From Streptomyces sp. SID12501 (GTDB lineage Bacteria > Actinomycetota > Actinomycetes > Streptomycetales > Streptomycetaceae), in assembly GCF_010550245.1 (NCBI RefSeq), contig NZ_JAAGLU010000017.1, positions 124,001 through 188,000 on the forward strand: a stretch of 64,000 nt of DNA, given 5' to 3'. Each line of letters opens with the position of its first letter. Positions within the stretch are counted from its first letter, which is position 1. The notes beneath the pieces are model-generated. The model was not told the origin of the DNA, searched no databases, and saw only the letters and a program-made list of their open reading frames with translations. The translations under genes and the position numbers were made by a program. Below are positions 1 through 8,418 of this stretch, one piece after another.

Positions 1-700
1 TCCAATCGTCCACCACGGTCAATACGTCCTTCAACGTTCTGACCACCGCGTCCGGCATCGCGTCCCGCGTTCCCAATTCCTGCTCCGGAATGCTGCTGTG
101 CGGCACCAGAATGGTCCGCATTCCGGCCTGCTGAGCCCCGTACACGTCCTCGAAGGCCCGGTCCCCGACGAATGCGCAGGCACCCGCCGACACCGCGCCC
201 AGCTTCGCCACCATCGCGGCGAAGATGTCCGGGTGCGGCTTGGTCCACGCCACCTCGCTGGAGTAGACGGTGGCGTCGACGTGGCCCAGTACCCCGTCCC
301 GCTCGAAGATCTCGTCGTGCCAGTCGGCCGGCCACAGGGTGTTGGAGAGCACGCCGATGCCCAGGCCCCGCTCGCGCAGCCCCTCCAGCGTCTCCGGGGC
401 CTGCGGGTCGATCAGGGTGTGTGCTTCCCAGGCCTGCTGGTAGGCCGACAGGGCCCGTGGTGTGGGCGTCACCCCGGCGCGTTCGAAGACCTCGTCGAGC
501 CGGGCCGAGCACTGAGTCTCGCGGCAGCGCGCCATCAGCTCCGCCTCGGCTCGCAACAGCCTCTCGCCCACCTCGGGCGCCTCCCGCGCGCCGACCCCGT
601 CCAGCGAGGCCGCGGTCTCCTGCCAGATGCCCGGCAGGTCCACCGTGTGCCACGGGGTGAGGGTGCCCGCCCAGTCGAAGATCACGTACTCGACGGTCAT
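1..700 (-). CDS. HAD-superfamily hydrolase, C-terminus cut by window edge
   Basis: The protein starts MTVEYVIFDWAGTLTPW and has HAD motifs in order: motif I FDWAGT (residues 8-13), motif II VLSNT, motif III lysine in TKPHPDIF, and motif IV VGDRAFED. Motif I reads DWAGT, not DxDGT. This alanine version is known from phosphonatase-type HADs, so a simple phosphatase role should not be assumed. The ATG at 700 overlaps the stop of the upstream MFS gene (ATGA), implying translational coupling. About 233 codons are visible and the frame runs off the left edge, so only a short C-terminal piece is missing. As the last visible gene of the MFS-HAD unit beside the deazapurine cluster, it may dephosphorylate a pathway nucleotide; that is inference. 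Confidence 0.85.
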   Translation of the reverse strand, partial: MTVEYVIFDWAGTLTPWHTVDLPGIWQETAASLDGVGAREAPEVGERLLRAEAELMARCRETQCSARLDEVFERAGVTPTPRALSAYQQAWEAHTLIDPQAPETLEGLRERGLGIGVLSNTLWPADWHDEIFERDGVLGHVDATVYSSEVAWTKPHPDIFAAMVAKLGAVSAGACAFVGDRAFEDVYGAQQAGMRTILVPHSSIPEQELGTRDAMPDAVVRTLKDVLTVVDDW

Positions 701-1977
701 GCCGCCTCCTTCACGCTCGTGTCGCCGTGCGCCGACTGCCGCACGGCAATCTGCAACAGCACCAGGCCCGCCACGCACACTGCCAGCAGACAGGGGCCCA
801 CGGCCCACCAGCCGTCGACCGCCGTCACCGCGAGCCCGACCAGGGGCGGTGTGGCCAGTGCTCCGATACTTCCCAACTGGGCTATCAGACCGTTGGCGGC
901 ACCGAGGTCGGAGGCGGCACGCACAGCCAGCGGCACCGCCGCGAACACCGTTGCCACCACCAGTTCGTTGGCGAGCGCGACGACGAAGGCGCTGCCCACC
1001 GACAGCCCGAGTCCCCCCGCCCCGGCGAAGGCGGCGAAGGCCCCCGCCGGCATCAACAGCGAGACCAGGAAGAGGTACGTCGTGCTGACGCCCCGCACCA
1101 GCAGCCAGCTCGCAAGGAACCCACCGGCCACTCCGGCCAGCGACACCACCCCGGTCAGAGCACCGGCCGACTCGGTGGACAGGCCGAACTCCTCGTGCAG
1201 ATAGGTGGGGTAGAGGGTGACGCAGGCGACGATCGACCCGCTGACCGTCGCGAACCCGGCGGCCAGCGAGGCGGGACGTGCGAGCCGCCGCACCCGCGCC
1301 GCCCGGTCCTGGCTCCCCGGCCTCGTCGCGTCCGCCCGCGTCGCCACCGCCACCGCCGGCAGCCGGGTGGCACCCGCCGCGACCACCAGCGTCGCCACCG
1401 CGGCCACCGTCAGCCAGCCCCGCCAGTCGAGCCACGCGGACAGCACTCCGCCCGCGAAGGAGCCGAGCGCCAGACCCACCGGCATGAACGTCCCCCAGAT
1501 CGCCAGCGCGCCGGTCAGTCGCCTGCCGTCGCCCAGCGCGAACAGCAGGACCGGGGCGACGATCACCACGACGACGTACCCCACGCTCTCCGCCAGTCGG
1601 CCGCCCAGCATCGCGCCGAAGCTGTCGGTCCGGGCGCAGAACAGTCCGGCGAGCCCCATCACCACGAGCCCCGCGACCAGCATGTGGTGCGGCGGCAGCG
1701 GCCGGAGCAGATAACTGACGAACAGACCCAGTACGGCTGCGACCGCGGTAACCATTGAGGTCAGCAATGCTACTTGGGTCAGGGAAAGAGAGAGGTCCGC
1801 GCGCAGCGCCACAGATATCGGCGTCATTTTCCCCATACTTGTGGCGGCGAAGACACCGGCCAGATAAATTAGGCAGAACTTCCACCGGAACGCGCGAGTC
1901 TCGCGCCTGTCCGTGAGTTCTTTCGAGGCCGATTCAATTCCCTTGCCCCGACTGGCGACTTCGGTATCCTCTGTCAT
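697..1977 (-). CDS. MFS transporter, probable nucleoside exporter of the deazapurine cluster
   Basis: A protein of about 426 residues with a hydrophilic N-terminus of roughly 35 residues, then about 12 hydrophobic segments typical of the major facilitator superfamily. The closest feel is the CynX/NimT-like group. I chose the ATG at 1977, not the TTG at 1980, because the GAGGAAAGG ribosome site sits at a better distance from it. It is divergent from the PfkB kinase gene with about 40 bp between the starts, and its stop overlaps the HAD start. Its position beside the biosynthetic operon suggests export of the product or self-protection. The substrate cannot be read from the sequence. Confidence 0.88.
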   Translation of the reverse strand: MTEDTEVASRGKGIESASKELTDRRETRAFRWKFCLIYLAGVFAATSMGKMTPISVALRADLSLSLTQVALLTSMVTAVAAVLGLFVSYLLRPLPPHHMLVAGLVVMGLAGLFCARTDSFGAMLGGRLAESVGYVVVVIVAPVLLFALGDGRRLTGALAIWGTFMPVGLALGSFAGGVLSAWLDWRGWLTVAAVATLVVAAGATRLPAVAVATRADATRPGSQDRAARVRRLARPASLAAGFATVSGSIVACVTLYPTYLHEEFGLSTESAGALTGVVSLAGVAGGFLASWLLVRGVSTTYLFLVSLLMPAGAFAAFAGAGGLGLSVGSAFVVALANELVVATVFAAVPLAVRAASDLGAANGLIAQLGSIGALATPPLVGLAVTAVDGWWAVGPCLLAVCVAGLVLLQIAVRQSAHGDTSVKEAA

Positions 1978-2017
1978 CAATGCCTTTCCTCTCTCTTCGA
2001 TTTCCGGGGGTCATTCC

Positions 2018-2956
2018 GTGGGGTGTGACGTGCTCGTGCTGGGCTCGCTCGTGGTGGACCGCAAGTACTTCGCCACCGGCACCCTGGGCGGGGCCGAACT
2101 CTGGGGCGTGCAACGGCACTACGGCGGAGTCGGCCGCAACATCGGGGTCAACGCGGCCCGGCTCGGAGCCCGTGCGGTCTTCGCCGGCCTGTCCGGGTTC
2201 GGTCAGGACGCCGCGGACATCGAGGCGGAGCTGACCGACCTCGGCGTAGGGCTCCACGTGCTGCGTACCGCCGACGGGACAGGCCGCTGGGACGTCCTGC
2301 TCGACGTGGAGGGACGGCAGATCACCTCCCGCATAGCGCTGCCCGACCCGGCCGCCGCCAAGTCCCTCGCCGGACCCGCCCTCGCCCGGACCGTCGCAAC
2401 GGCGAAGGCTGTGGTCGCCGAGGGCGGGCTCGACGAGGACCTGCTCACCTGGGTGTCGGGGGAGGCCAGGAACAACGGGACACCGATGTGCTGTCTGCCC
2501 ACCCGGCAAGGGGACTTCGGCCCGCGCGCCCATCTGCTGCCGCTGTACGACGTGCTGCTGCTCAACGCCCGTGAGGCCGAGGCACTCACCGGACGGCGGG
2601 CCACCCCGGCCGAGCAGGCGCAGCGCCTGCTCGGGCTCGGACCCCGCGTCGTCGTGGTGACGGCGGGTGCGGCCGGTGCCACCGTCGCCTCCACCGAGCA
2701 GCCCGTACCGCTGACCCTGCCCGCCGAGGCTGGGCCCTGCGCCGACGACACCGGGGCCGGCGACGCCCTGGCGTCCGCGTTCGTCGTCCACCTCGTACGG
2801 GGTGCGAGCCCCAAGGAGGCATTGGCCCTGGGGCTGCGTGCGGCACGGCTGACGATCGGCTGCCGGCAGAGCACCTGCCGGACCCTGGCAGCGGACCCGT
2901 CGCTCACGGCGCACCGCACCGGGCGGTCGAAGCCACCCGGTGCGCGTGCATCGTGA
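2018..2956 (+). CDS. PfkB-family sugar/nucleoside kinase
   Basis: A 312-residue PfkB kinase. The N-terminus has DVLVLGSLVVD and a glycine-rich YGGVGRNIGVNAARLG segment. Near residue 245 is the PfkB signature DDTGAGDALASAF, whose aspartate is the catalytic base. I chose the GTG at 2018 because GGGGG lies seven bases upstream and homology begins there; the frame stays open further upstream without matching the family. The family includes ribokinase and adenosine kinase, so a role in phosphorylating a nucleoside intermediate, or in precursor sugar supply, is plausible. The only gene of the cluster on the plus strand; its 3' end overlaps the Nudix gene by about 50 bp, tail to tail. Confidence 0.88.
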   Translation: MGCDVLVLGSLVVDRKYFATGTLGGAELWGVQRHYGGVGRNIGVNAARLGARAVFAGLSGFGQDAADIEAELTDLGVGLHVLRTADGTGRWDVLLDVEGRQITSRIALPDPAAAKSLAGPALARTVATAKAVVAEGGLDEDLLTWVSGEARNNGTPMCCLPTRQGDFGPRAHLLPLYDVLLLNAREAEALTGRRATPAEQAQRLLGLGPRVVVVTAGAAGATVASTEQPVPLTLPAEAGPCADDTGAGDALASAFVVHLVRGASPKEALALGLRAARLTIGCRQSTCRTLAADPSLTAHRTGRSKPPGARAS

Positions 2957-3410
2957 TGCCGTCCGCGGCCAGCGCCCGGGCAACGGTCTCCTTGTCGTAG
3001 GAGGCCAGCCCGGCGTCGGTGAGGATCTGCAGATCTGTGGAGTGCATGTCGATCTCACCGATCCGGGCCTGCCGGATCGCACCGACGTTGTCCCCGGCGA
3101 ATCCGGGCCGCAGCGCGTAGGCACCGTCGGCCAGGAAGGCGAACATCAGCAGGTGATAGCCCCCCTTCTCCCAGATGCCGGTGAACTCGTAGACGGCGAA
3201 CAGCGAACAGGACCGCACGGCGATGCCGGTCTCCTCGAGCGCCTCCCGCCGCGCCGCCGCCTCCGCCGGTTCGCCCGGCTCGATACCACCTCCGGGCAGC
3301 AGCCAGTTGTCCGCGTACGGCCCCTTGAGCTGGCGGATGAAGGTCACGGTGCCGTCCGGCCCGGGGATCACCAGCAGGGCCGCGGGCAGCGCTCGTGCGA
3401 ATCGGTCCAT
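2904..3410 (-). CDS. tubG: Nudix hydrolase, TubG-like
   Basis: A 168-residue Nudix protein. The Nudix box runs from about residue 41 (GGGIEPGEP) to the REALEETGI core near residues 53-61, which supplies the metal-binding glutamates. From memory of the tubercidin pathway of Streptomyces tubercidicus, TubG is a Nudix hydrolase that performs the last step, releasing phosphate to give the nucleoside. This protein has the matching family and position. It follows the UbiD-like gene by 40 bp and ends the main operon. The start at 3410 has a weak, rather distant GAGGA. The letter name is by recall and context, not by a search. Confidence 0.85.
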   Translation of the reverse strand: MDRFARALPAALLVIPGPDGTVTFIRQLKGPYADNWLLPGGGIEPGEPAEAAARREALEETGIAVRSCSLFAVYEFTGIWEKGGYHLLMFAFLADGAYALRPGFAGDNVGAIRQARIGEIDMHSTDLQILTDAGLASYDKETVARALAADGITMHAHRVASTARCGAP

Positions 3411-3450
3411 CGTCGTGCAGTCCTCGTTCGGTGCGGTGTCGGTGCGGTGT

Positions 3451-4719
3451 TCAGTACTCGGTCGGCCAGCCGTCCGGTGGGATCACCAGGGCCAGTCCGA
3501 TCCGTTCCCCCTCCACCCGGCCCTTGCGGTAGTAGGGCTCGGTCCGGGTGGTGAAGCCGTAAGTGGCCAGTGCCTGACCTGGGTTGGCGAGGTCGGGACC
3601 GCAGATGACCACCTTGGAGCGTACGTCGAAGGCCATCGCCTCGCGCACCAATTCCTGGCTCGGCGCGTCCGTTTCGATGTACGCCAGGAACTCGCCCCGC
3701 GCCCTGATCGAGTAGTGCACGGACCTGATCGGATACCCGAGGCCCTGCAGATGGGCGTACATCAGGTACTCGTTCTGGAAACTCATCAGGGTCAGCCCCG
3801 ACCGGGCTCCCGCCACGATCGTCGGCCACGGCGCACCCGGCGTGGCCGACACCCCGGTGACGGTGAGGACATTGCTGCGCCGCGCTTCGGCGTAGTAGCC
3901 CTTGAACTCGCCGAACGGCCCCTCGACCTCGTCCCGTTCCTCGACGAACCCGGTGACGACATGGGTGGCGTCGTCAGGCACCGGCGGAAAACCGCCCACG
4001 CCGAGCGAGCGGCCGAGGAGCCGCGCCGCGATCTCGTAGTCGTCGCCCTCGGCCGGCAGCCGCGAGGCGGCCACCACGGTCAGCGCCGGGTCGGCGCCGA
4101 GGAACAGGGAGATCGGCATGGGGCGGCCGGTCTCCAGCCAGGCGAGCAGATTGCGGTGCCCGTCGGTGCGCGGGTCCAGGAAGATCCGCGCCTCGTCGGG
4201 GCCAACCACCTGGGTGCGGTAGAAGCCCAGGTTGACGCCGCTGCCGTCGGGCCGCGTGGTCACGCCGACCCCGGCCGTGATGTACGGCCCGGCATCGGAC
4301 GGCCGGTGCCGGAGGATCGGCAGGTCGTCCAGCAGCCCGGGCAACTCCCGCCGCGCCACGGCAGGCCGGGCGGCGGTACCGGGCGGCGGGACGGGCCCGG
4401 CGAGCCGCCGGGACATCTCGGGAAGATGCTTCTCCTCCGTCGTGTCCAACGCGGCCAGGAGCACCTCCCTCGGATACGGGTGGCACAGCACCCCGGACCC
4501 CGGCCGCTCGGCGATGTCCGTGAACACCACCGTCGGCCGGGCCCCGTGCTCCTTCTCGATCCCGGCGAGCGTCTGCGCGACCTCGACCCGGCTGCTGATC
4601 CGCCGGTCGTACGTGTACAGGTCGACGGCGTCGTAGCAGCCGGGCAGCCCGAGTGCGGCGGCGTCGGCCGCCCGGGCCAGCCCGCTGCCCGGGAAGCCGC
4701 CGCCCGGTCCGCGGCTCAC
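3451..4719 (-). CDS. UbiD-family (prenyl-FMN) decarboxylase
   Basis: A 422-residue UbiD-type decarboxylase. Near residue 250 is the family segment GPFGEFKGYYAEARR, followed by a conserved core rich in acidic and arginine residues. UbiD enzymes use prenylated FMN made by a UbiX partner; no ubiX is visible in this window, so the cofactor must come from elsewhere. In the cluster this enzyme would remove the C7 carboxylate of the carboxy-deazapurine nucleotide, the step that separates tubercidin from nitrile or carboxamide analogues. The start is GTG at 4719, whose GTGA overlaps the phosphoribosyltransferase stop. The same frame stays open further upstream, but that part is only antisense-like sequence over the neighbour. 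Confidence 0.9.
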   Translation of the reverse strand: MSRGPGGGFPGSGLARAADAAALGLPGCYDAVDLYTYDRRISSRVEVAQTLAGIEKEHGARPTVVFTDIAERPGSGVLCHPYPREVLLAALDTTEEKHLPEMSRRLAGPVPPPGTAARPAVARRELPGLLDDLPILRHRPSDAGPYITAGVGVTTRPDGSGVNLGFYRTQVVGPDEARIFLDPRTDGHRNLLAWLETGRPMPISLFLGADPALTVVAASRLPAEGDDYEIAARLLGRSLGVGGFPPVPDDATHVVTGFVEERDEVEGPFGEFKGYYAEARRSNVLTVTGVSATPGAPWPTIVAGARSGLTLMSFQNEYLMYAHLQGLGYPIRSVHYSIRARGEFLAYIETDAPSQELVREAMAFDVRSKVVICGPDLANPGQALATYGFTTRTEPYYRKGRVEGERIGLALVIPPDGWPTEY

Positions 4720-5300
4720 CGGCGCACCCGTGCCGCGGCCGGGAACGGACGGCAGTTGTCCGTGGCCTCCCGGGCCGTCTCCCAGGGGAAGACGATCCAG
4801 TCGTCGACGACCGCCGGGCAGTGGTCGGGTTCGTAGCCGCTGCGGTGGTTGCGTACCACCGCAGCGAACCGCACGTCCTGCCGGGCGATCCCGGCGGCGG
4901 CCAGGAACTCCAGGACCGTGTCGGCGGTCGCGCCCGTGCCCACGATGTCGTCGACGACCAGCACTTTGTCGCCGGCGCTCAGTCCGACGGGTGGCGGGCC
5001 GTCGACGACGGGCCGCTGTTTCGCGGCGTACCGGCTGTCGTCGGCAGTTCGGCGCACCCGCAGGGTGTGCATCACCGGCACGTCCAGCGCGCAGGTCAGA
5101 TACCCACCCGCCGCGAGCCCGCCGCGGGCCACGGCGAGCACGGCGTCCGGCACGAAGCCGACGGCCCGTACCTCGTCCGCGATGTCCTCCAGGAGTTGCC
5201 CGAAGGTGGCCATGTCGAGCAGGTAGGGGCCCTGCCTGGTCCACATGCCGGGCCGCTCGCCCGCCACGGCGTCCTGCGCGGTGGCCTGAGTCCCGCTCAT
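4716..5300 (-). CDS. tubE: Phosphoribosyltransferase, TubE-like
   Basis: A 194-residue type I phosphoribosyltransferase. The PRPP-binding loop is VLVVDDIVGTGAT near residues 114-126, with VARGGLAAGGYL before it as the pyrophosphate loop. It most resembles xanthine/hypoxanthine-guanine PRTases, but the flexible loop differs. By recall, TubE of the tubercidin pathway joins PRPP and 7-carboxy-7-deazaguanine, building the N-glycosidic bond. Family and order here match. The ATG at 5300 overlaps the stop of the upstream reductase (ATGA), and its stop overlaps the decarboxylase GTG, so three consecutive steps are translationally coupled. Confidence 0.9.
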   Translation of the reverse strand: MSGTQATAQDAVAGERPGMWTRQGPYLLDMATFGQLLEDIADEVRAVGFVPDAVLAVARGGLAAGGYLTCALDVPVMHTLRVRRTADDSRYAAKQRPVVDGPPPVGLSAGDKVLVVDDIVGTGATADTVLEFLAAAGIARQDVRFAAVVRNHRSGYEPDHCPAVVDDWIVFPWETAREATDNCRPFPAAARVRR

Positions 5301-6454
5301 CCCGCCACCGCCTTCGCGGCATGGTCGGTGTCGATCTGCACCGAGCGTTCGCGTGCGTGCGGCACGTTCTCCGCGCGGCCCGCGGCGGTCACCCGGATGA
5401 ACTCGGCCTGCGCGCGGAAGGCACCCAGGTCGCGGGCGCCCGAGTAGCTCATCGCGGACTGCACGCCACCCACCAGCTGCCGCAGCGCACGGGTCAGCGA
5501 CCCGGAGGCCGGGAAGGTCGCCTCGACGCCCTCCGGCACATAGTCGTGCAGCTCCTCCTGGGTGACCGTGCCGCCGGCCGCCCTGCGCAGGGTGAGCTCC
5601 ATGCCGAGGGAGACGAAGCCGTTACTGACCCGGTAGTGGCGGCCGTCCCGCTCCACCGGGGTGGCCTCGCTCTCGTCCGCGCCCGCGAGCGCCGAGCCCA
5701 GCATCACCGCGTGCGCCCCGGCCGCGAGGGCCTTGGCGATGTCACCGGCCTGCCGGATGCCGCCGTCGGCGATGATGGTCACCCCGGCCTCCGCGGCCGC
5801 GTCGGCACAGTCCATGACGGCGGTCAGCTGCGGCACGCCGGTGCCCGCGACCAGCCGCGTGGTGCACACGCCGCCCGGCCCGATCCCCACCTTCACCGAC
5901 TGGGCACCGGCCGCCGCCAGATCCCGTACGCCCTCAGCCGTGGCCACGTTGCCCGCGATGAGCGGGGTGCCGGGATACGTGGAGTGCAGTTCCTTGACGG
6001 TGTCGATCACCTGGTCGCTGTGCCCGTGCGCGACGTCCACCAGCAGGATGTCCACGCCGTGCGCGACCAGTTGGGCCGCGCGCTCGCGCCAGTCGCCGGT
6101 GCCGCCGACGGCCGCGCCGGCCAGCAGCCGCCCCGAGGCGTCGAGTGTGGCACTCTCGGCCTGCTCGCCGTCGACCTGTACGGCCTTGACCGCGTCCAGC
6201 TGTTCGACCTGCTGTTCGACGGTCTGCATCCGGTGCAGGATGCCGAGGCCGCCCTGTCGCGCCATCGCCGCGGCCATCCGGTTGCCGGTGCACCACTGGG
6301 TGTTGGCCGAGATGACCGGCACCCTCAGGGTCAGGCCGGGCAGCAGTTCACTGCTGGTGTCGGCCTGCCGCCTGCTGGTCAGCGAGGTGCGCCGGGGCAC
6401 GAACAGGACGTCGTCGAAGCTCAGTCCGGTCCGCCTGGGTTCGGAGATCCGCAT
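5297..6454 (-). CDS. tubD: GMP reductase/IMPDH-family enzyme, TubD-like
   Basis: A 385-residue TIM-barrel enzyme of the IMPDH/GMP-reductase family without a CBS insert. The N-terminal LSFDDVLFVPRR is diagnostic. The catalytic cysteine loop is GIGPGGVCTTRLVAGTG near residues 190-206, followed by the phosphate-binding IADGGIRQAGD and MLGSALAGADE. The substrate loop that is usually SAPMDTV-like reads SANTQWCTGN, an unusual sequence that fits an altered purine. By recall TubD is an NADPH-dependent reductase that removes the 2-amino group of the carboxydeazaguanine nucleotide. The start at 6454 has AAAGGA five bases upstream. It overlaps the next gene by four bases. Confidence 0.9.
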   Translation of the reverse strand: MRISEPRRTGLSFDDVLFVPRRTSLTSRRQADTSSELLPGLTLRVPVISANTQWCTGNRMAAAMARQGGLGILHRMQTVEQQVEQLDAVKAVQVDGEQAESATLDASGRLLAGAAVGGTGDWRERAAQLVAHGVDILLVDVAHGHSDQVIDTVKELHSTYPGTPLIAGNVATAEGVRDLAAAGAQSVKVGIGPGGVCTTRLVAGTGVPQLTAVMDCADAAAEAGVTIIADGGIRQAGDIAKALAAGAHAVMLGSALAGADESEATPVERDGRHYRVSNGFVSLGMELTLRRAAGGTVTQEELHDYVPEGVEATFPASGSLTRALRQLVGGVQSAMSYSGARDLGAFRAQAEFIRVTAAGRAENVPHARERSVQIDTDHAAKAVAG

Positions 6455-6468
6455 GCCGTGTCCTTTCT

Positions 6469-7068
6469 TCAGCAGGTGCGGTCGTTGGTGAGCGCGATGA
6501 GTTCACTGCGCAGCGCGGCGTCCTTGAGCGCACCACGCCACACGGCGGTGGTCATGGTGGCGGGCGTGCGGATGCCGCGCATCGCCATGCACAGGTGCTC
6601 GCCGCGGCCGACGACCGCCACGTCGGGCGAGCCGGTGAGCCGCTCGATGTCGTCGGCGATCTGCTGCGACAGTTGCTCCTGCGACTGCAGCTTGTGGGCG
6701 TGCTGGTGCGCGATCCGGGCGAACTTGCTGAGGCCCAGCATCTTCTGCCTGGGGAGATAGCCGATGGTGATCCGGCAGGAGAACGGCAGCAGGTGGTGCT
6801 CGCACAGCGACCACACGCTGATGCCGGAGACGGCGACCAGGCTGCCGCTCGCCGTGGTCTCGAAGAGGGTGTCCACGCTCCCGGGGTCGTACCCGGTGAA
6901 CTCGCGCCACCACCGCGCGTAACGGGCCGGCGTCTCCTGGAGCCCCTCACGGTCCGGATCCTCGCCGATCGCGACCAGCAGCTGGCGGGCGATCGACTCC
7001 AATGGGTCCCTGTCCTCCCCTTGCAGCAGGGCCAGGTCCTCGGTCAGTACTTCGATGCTGCTGCTCAC
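6469..7068 (-). CDS. folE: GTP cyclohydrolase I
   Basis: A 199-residue FolE protein, normal length. Zinc ligands are visible in SLCEHHLLPF (Cys and His, near residues 88-91) and the second cysteine in GRGEHLCMAMRG. GLQETPARYARWW and the C-terminal VWRGALKD segment are also typical. It converts GTP to dihydroneopterin triphosphate, the first step of the deazapurine branch. The start is GTG at 7068, directly after the TGA stop of queE with no gap. A cluster-borne copy beside queD and queE marks deazapurine metabolism and not housekeeping folate synthesis. Confidence 0.93.
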   Translation of the reverse strand: MSSSIEVLTEDLALLQGEDRDPLESIARQLLVAIGEDPDREGLQETPARYARWWREFTGYDPGSVDTLFETTASGSLVAVSGISVWSLCEHHLLPFSCRITIGYLPRQKMLGLSKFARIAHQHAHKLQSQEQLSQQIADDIERLTGSPDVAVVGRGEHLCMAMRGIRTPATMTTAVWRGALKDAALRSELIALTNDRTC

Positions 7069-7792
7069 TCAGACACCCCGTCTACTTCCCCACACGTTGA
7101 CATGCAGCCGTCCGGACAGATTCCACTTGCGTGCCGTCACTTCTTCGGCGAGCGTGCGCATTCCCGAGTCGATCTCCTCGGGGGACTGCCCCCTGGGCAT
7201 GACCCACACGTTCTTGAGATCGAACCGGCGCACCAGTTCATCGACCTCCGCCAGATCGCCGGTGTCGCCGCACACGAACTTGAAGGAGACCCAGGGCAGT
7301 TGGGCGAACCGTCGCAGAGCCTGCGGAACGATGCGCCGCTCCTCGGCGACTCCCGAGTGCGCGAGTTTGGGAGACACGTTGAAACGGGCCCCGGTCGCCA
7401 CCAGCGCGTCGCACGGCTCCAGGGTGCCGTTGGTCTCGAACTCGACCGCCACCCGGTGTTCTCCGAGGGCTTGGATCACGGGCAGTACCCGGTCCTGCTG
7501 GCTGAGCGGTTCACCGCCCGATATGACGATCAGGTCGACACCGAAGCCGAGCAGTCGCTCGGTGACCTCGGTGACGGTCATCGCGTGCAGCTCGTCCGCC
7601 GCACGGTAGGCGATGCCGGTGTCCGACTCGCCCTTCCAGTCCCACGTGTACGGTGTGTCGCACCAGCGGCAGGTCAGATTGCAGCCGCCGAGACGGAGGA
7701 ACGCACACGACCTTCCGGTGGAAGGCCCTTCGCCTTGTATGGCGTTAGGTGGGTCCGAACATCTCGTTTACCACGAGCTTCGGAACCGCCAT
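7069..7792 (-). pseudogene. queE: 7-carboxy-7-deazaguanine synthase (radical SAM), frameshifted near its N-terminus
   Basis: QueE rearranges 6-carboxytetrahydropterin to 7-carboxy-7-deazaguanine using a 4Fe-4S/SAM radical. The first codons at 7792 follow a perfect AAGGAGG and read MAVPKLVVNEMFGPT, then meet TAA at 7747-7745. If one base is skipped there, reading continues NAIQGEGPSTGRS, then the cluster motif CNLTCRWCDTPYTWDWKG (cysteines spaced as a CxxxCxxC-type loop), then the SAM motif ISGGEPLSQQ, to the stop at 7069, about 240 residues in total. Without the skip, the nearest usable start (ATG near 7581) lacks all cluster cysteines. The cause could be a sequencing error, a real mutation or a programmed +1 shift at ACC-TAA-C. 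The rest is intact and the stop abuts folE. Confidence 0.85.
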
Positions 7793-7888
7793 TTTCACCA
7801 CCTCCTTGAGCCCGACCGGGCTCGTCGATTCAAAACGGCGTGCGGGTGGTCGTGCAGAACTCGTCCGGTAACCCGGTCGTGTACGCGG

Positions 7889-8266
7889 TCAGTCGGTGGG
7901 TCCGGCGGGCCGGTACGTCGCCCATGTCCTGGGCGTTTCGGAGATCCGCACGGCGGTCAGTTCCGGGAAGTCCGCAGCCCACGTCCGGTAGATCCACATG
8001 GCAAGGTGCTCGGCCGTGGGATTCACCTCGGGCAGCACGTCGTTGAGATGCCGGTGATCGACGGTGTCGTCGAGCCACTTCTTGACAACGCCCAGTTCGC
8101 CGTAGTCGCGCACGAAGCCGGCTTTGGCCAACCGGTCGGGGTGCCCGCTCAGTTCGAGCATCACGACGTAGTTGTGGCCATGCAGTCTGCCGCACTGGTG
8201 GTCCGGTGGAAGGTCGGCCAGTTGGTGGCTCGCGGAGAAGTGGAACTCCTTGGTGATGGACAGCAC
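7889..8266 (-). CDS. queD: 6-carboxy-5,6,7,8-tetrahydropterin synthase (QueD/PTPS family)
   Basis: A protein of about 125 residues with ITKEFHFSASHQL at the N-terminus, the CGRLHGHNY motif holding the catalytic cysteine and two zinc histidines, then DHRHLND and a C-terminal SETPRTWATY strand. QueD converts dihydroneopterin triphosphate to 6-carboxytetrahydropterin, the substrate of QueE. I prefer the GTG at 8266, which has GGAGAGGA eight bases upstream. An ATG at 8284 in the same frame adds six residues but has a poor ribosome site. It is the first gene of the visible leftward biosynthetic operon, separated from queE by about 96 bp. Confidence 0.9.
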   Translation of the reverse strand: MLSITKEFHFSASHQLADLPPDHQCGRLHGHNYVVMLELSGHPDRLAKAGFVRDYGELGVVKKWLDDTVDHRHLNDVLPEVNPTAEHLAMWIYRTWAADFPELTAVRISETPRTWATYRPAGPTD

Positions 8267-8418
8267 GGTCCGGGTCCTCTCCATGGTGCTCGGATGGCGT
8301 TGAGTGCCTGCAGAGATCCTGCGGGCTGTGAAGGTTCGGTGTCATGACATGCCGGTGGCCGCTGGCGGCCATGACCGCCATTGGCCAGACGTGACCGGAG
8401 GGCCGACCGCGCGGCCGG

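Noticed and set aside
4720..5322. Upstream extension of the UbiD-like gene to about 623 residues
   Set aside because: The added part overlaps the phosphoribosyltransferase gene in another frame, is arginine-rich and matches nothing. The GTGA overlap gives the proper start.
4730..6760. A 676-codon rightward frame over the deazapurine operon
   Set aside because: Antisense to clear enzymes with catalytic motifs; low-complexity Arg/Pro content.
1..8284. Toyocamycin or sangivamycin cluster
   Set aside because: No preQ0 (nitrile) synthase and no nitrile hydratase subunits are visible, while a UbiD decarboxylase is. The left end is cut, so this is not absolute.
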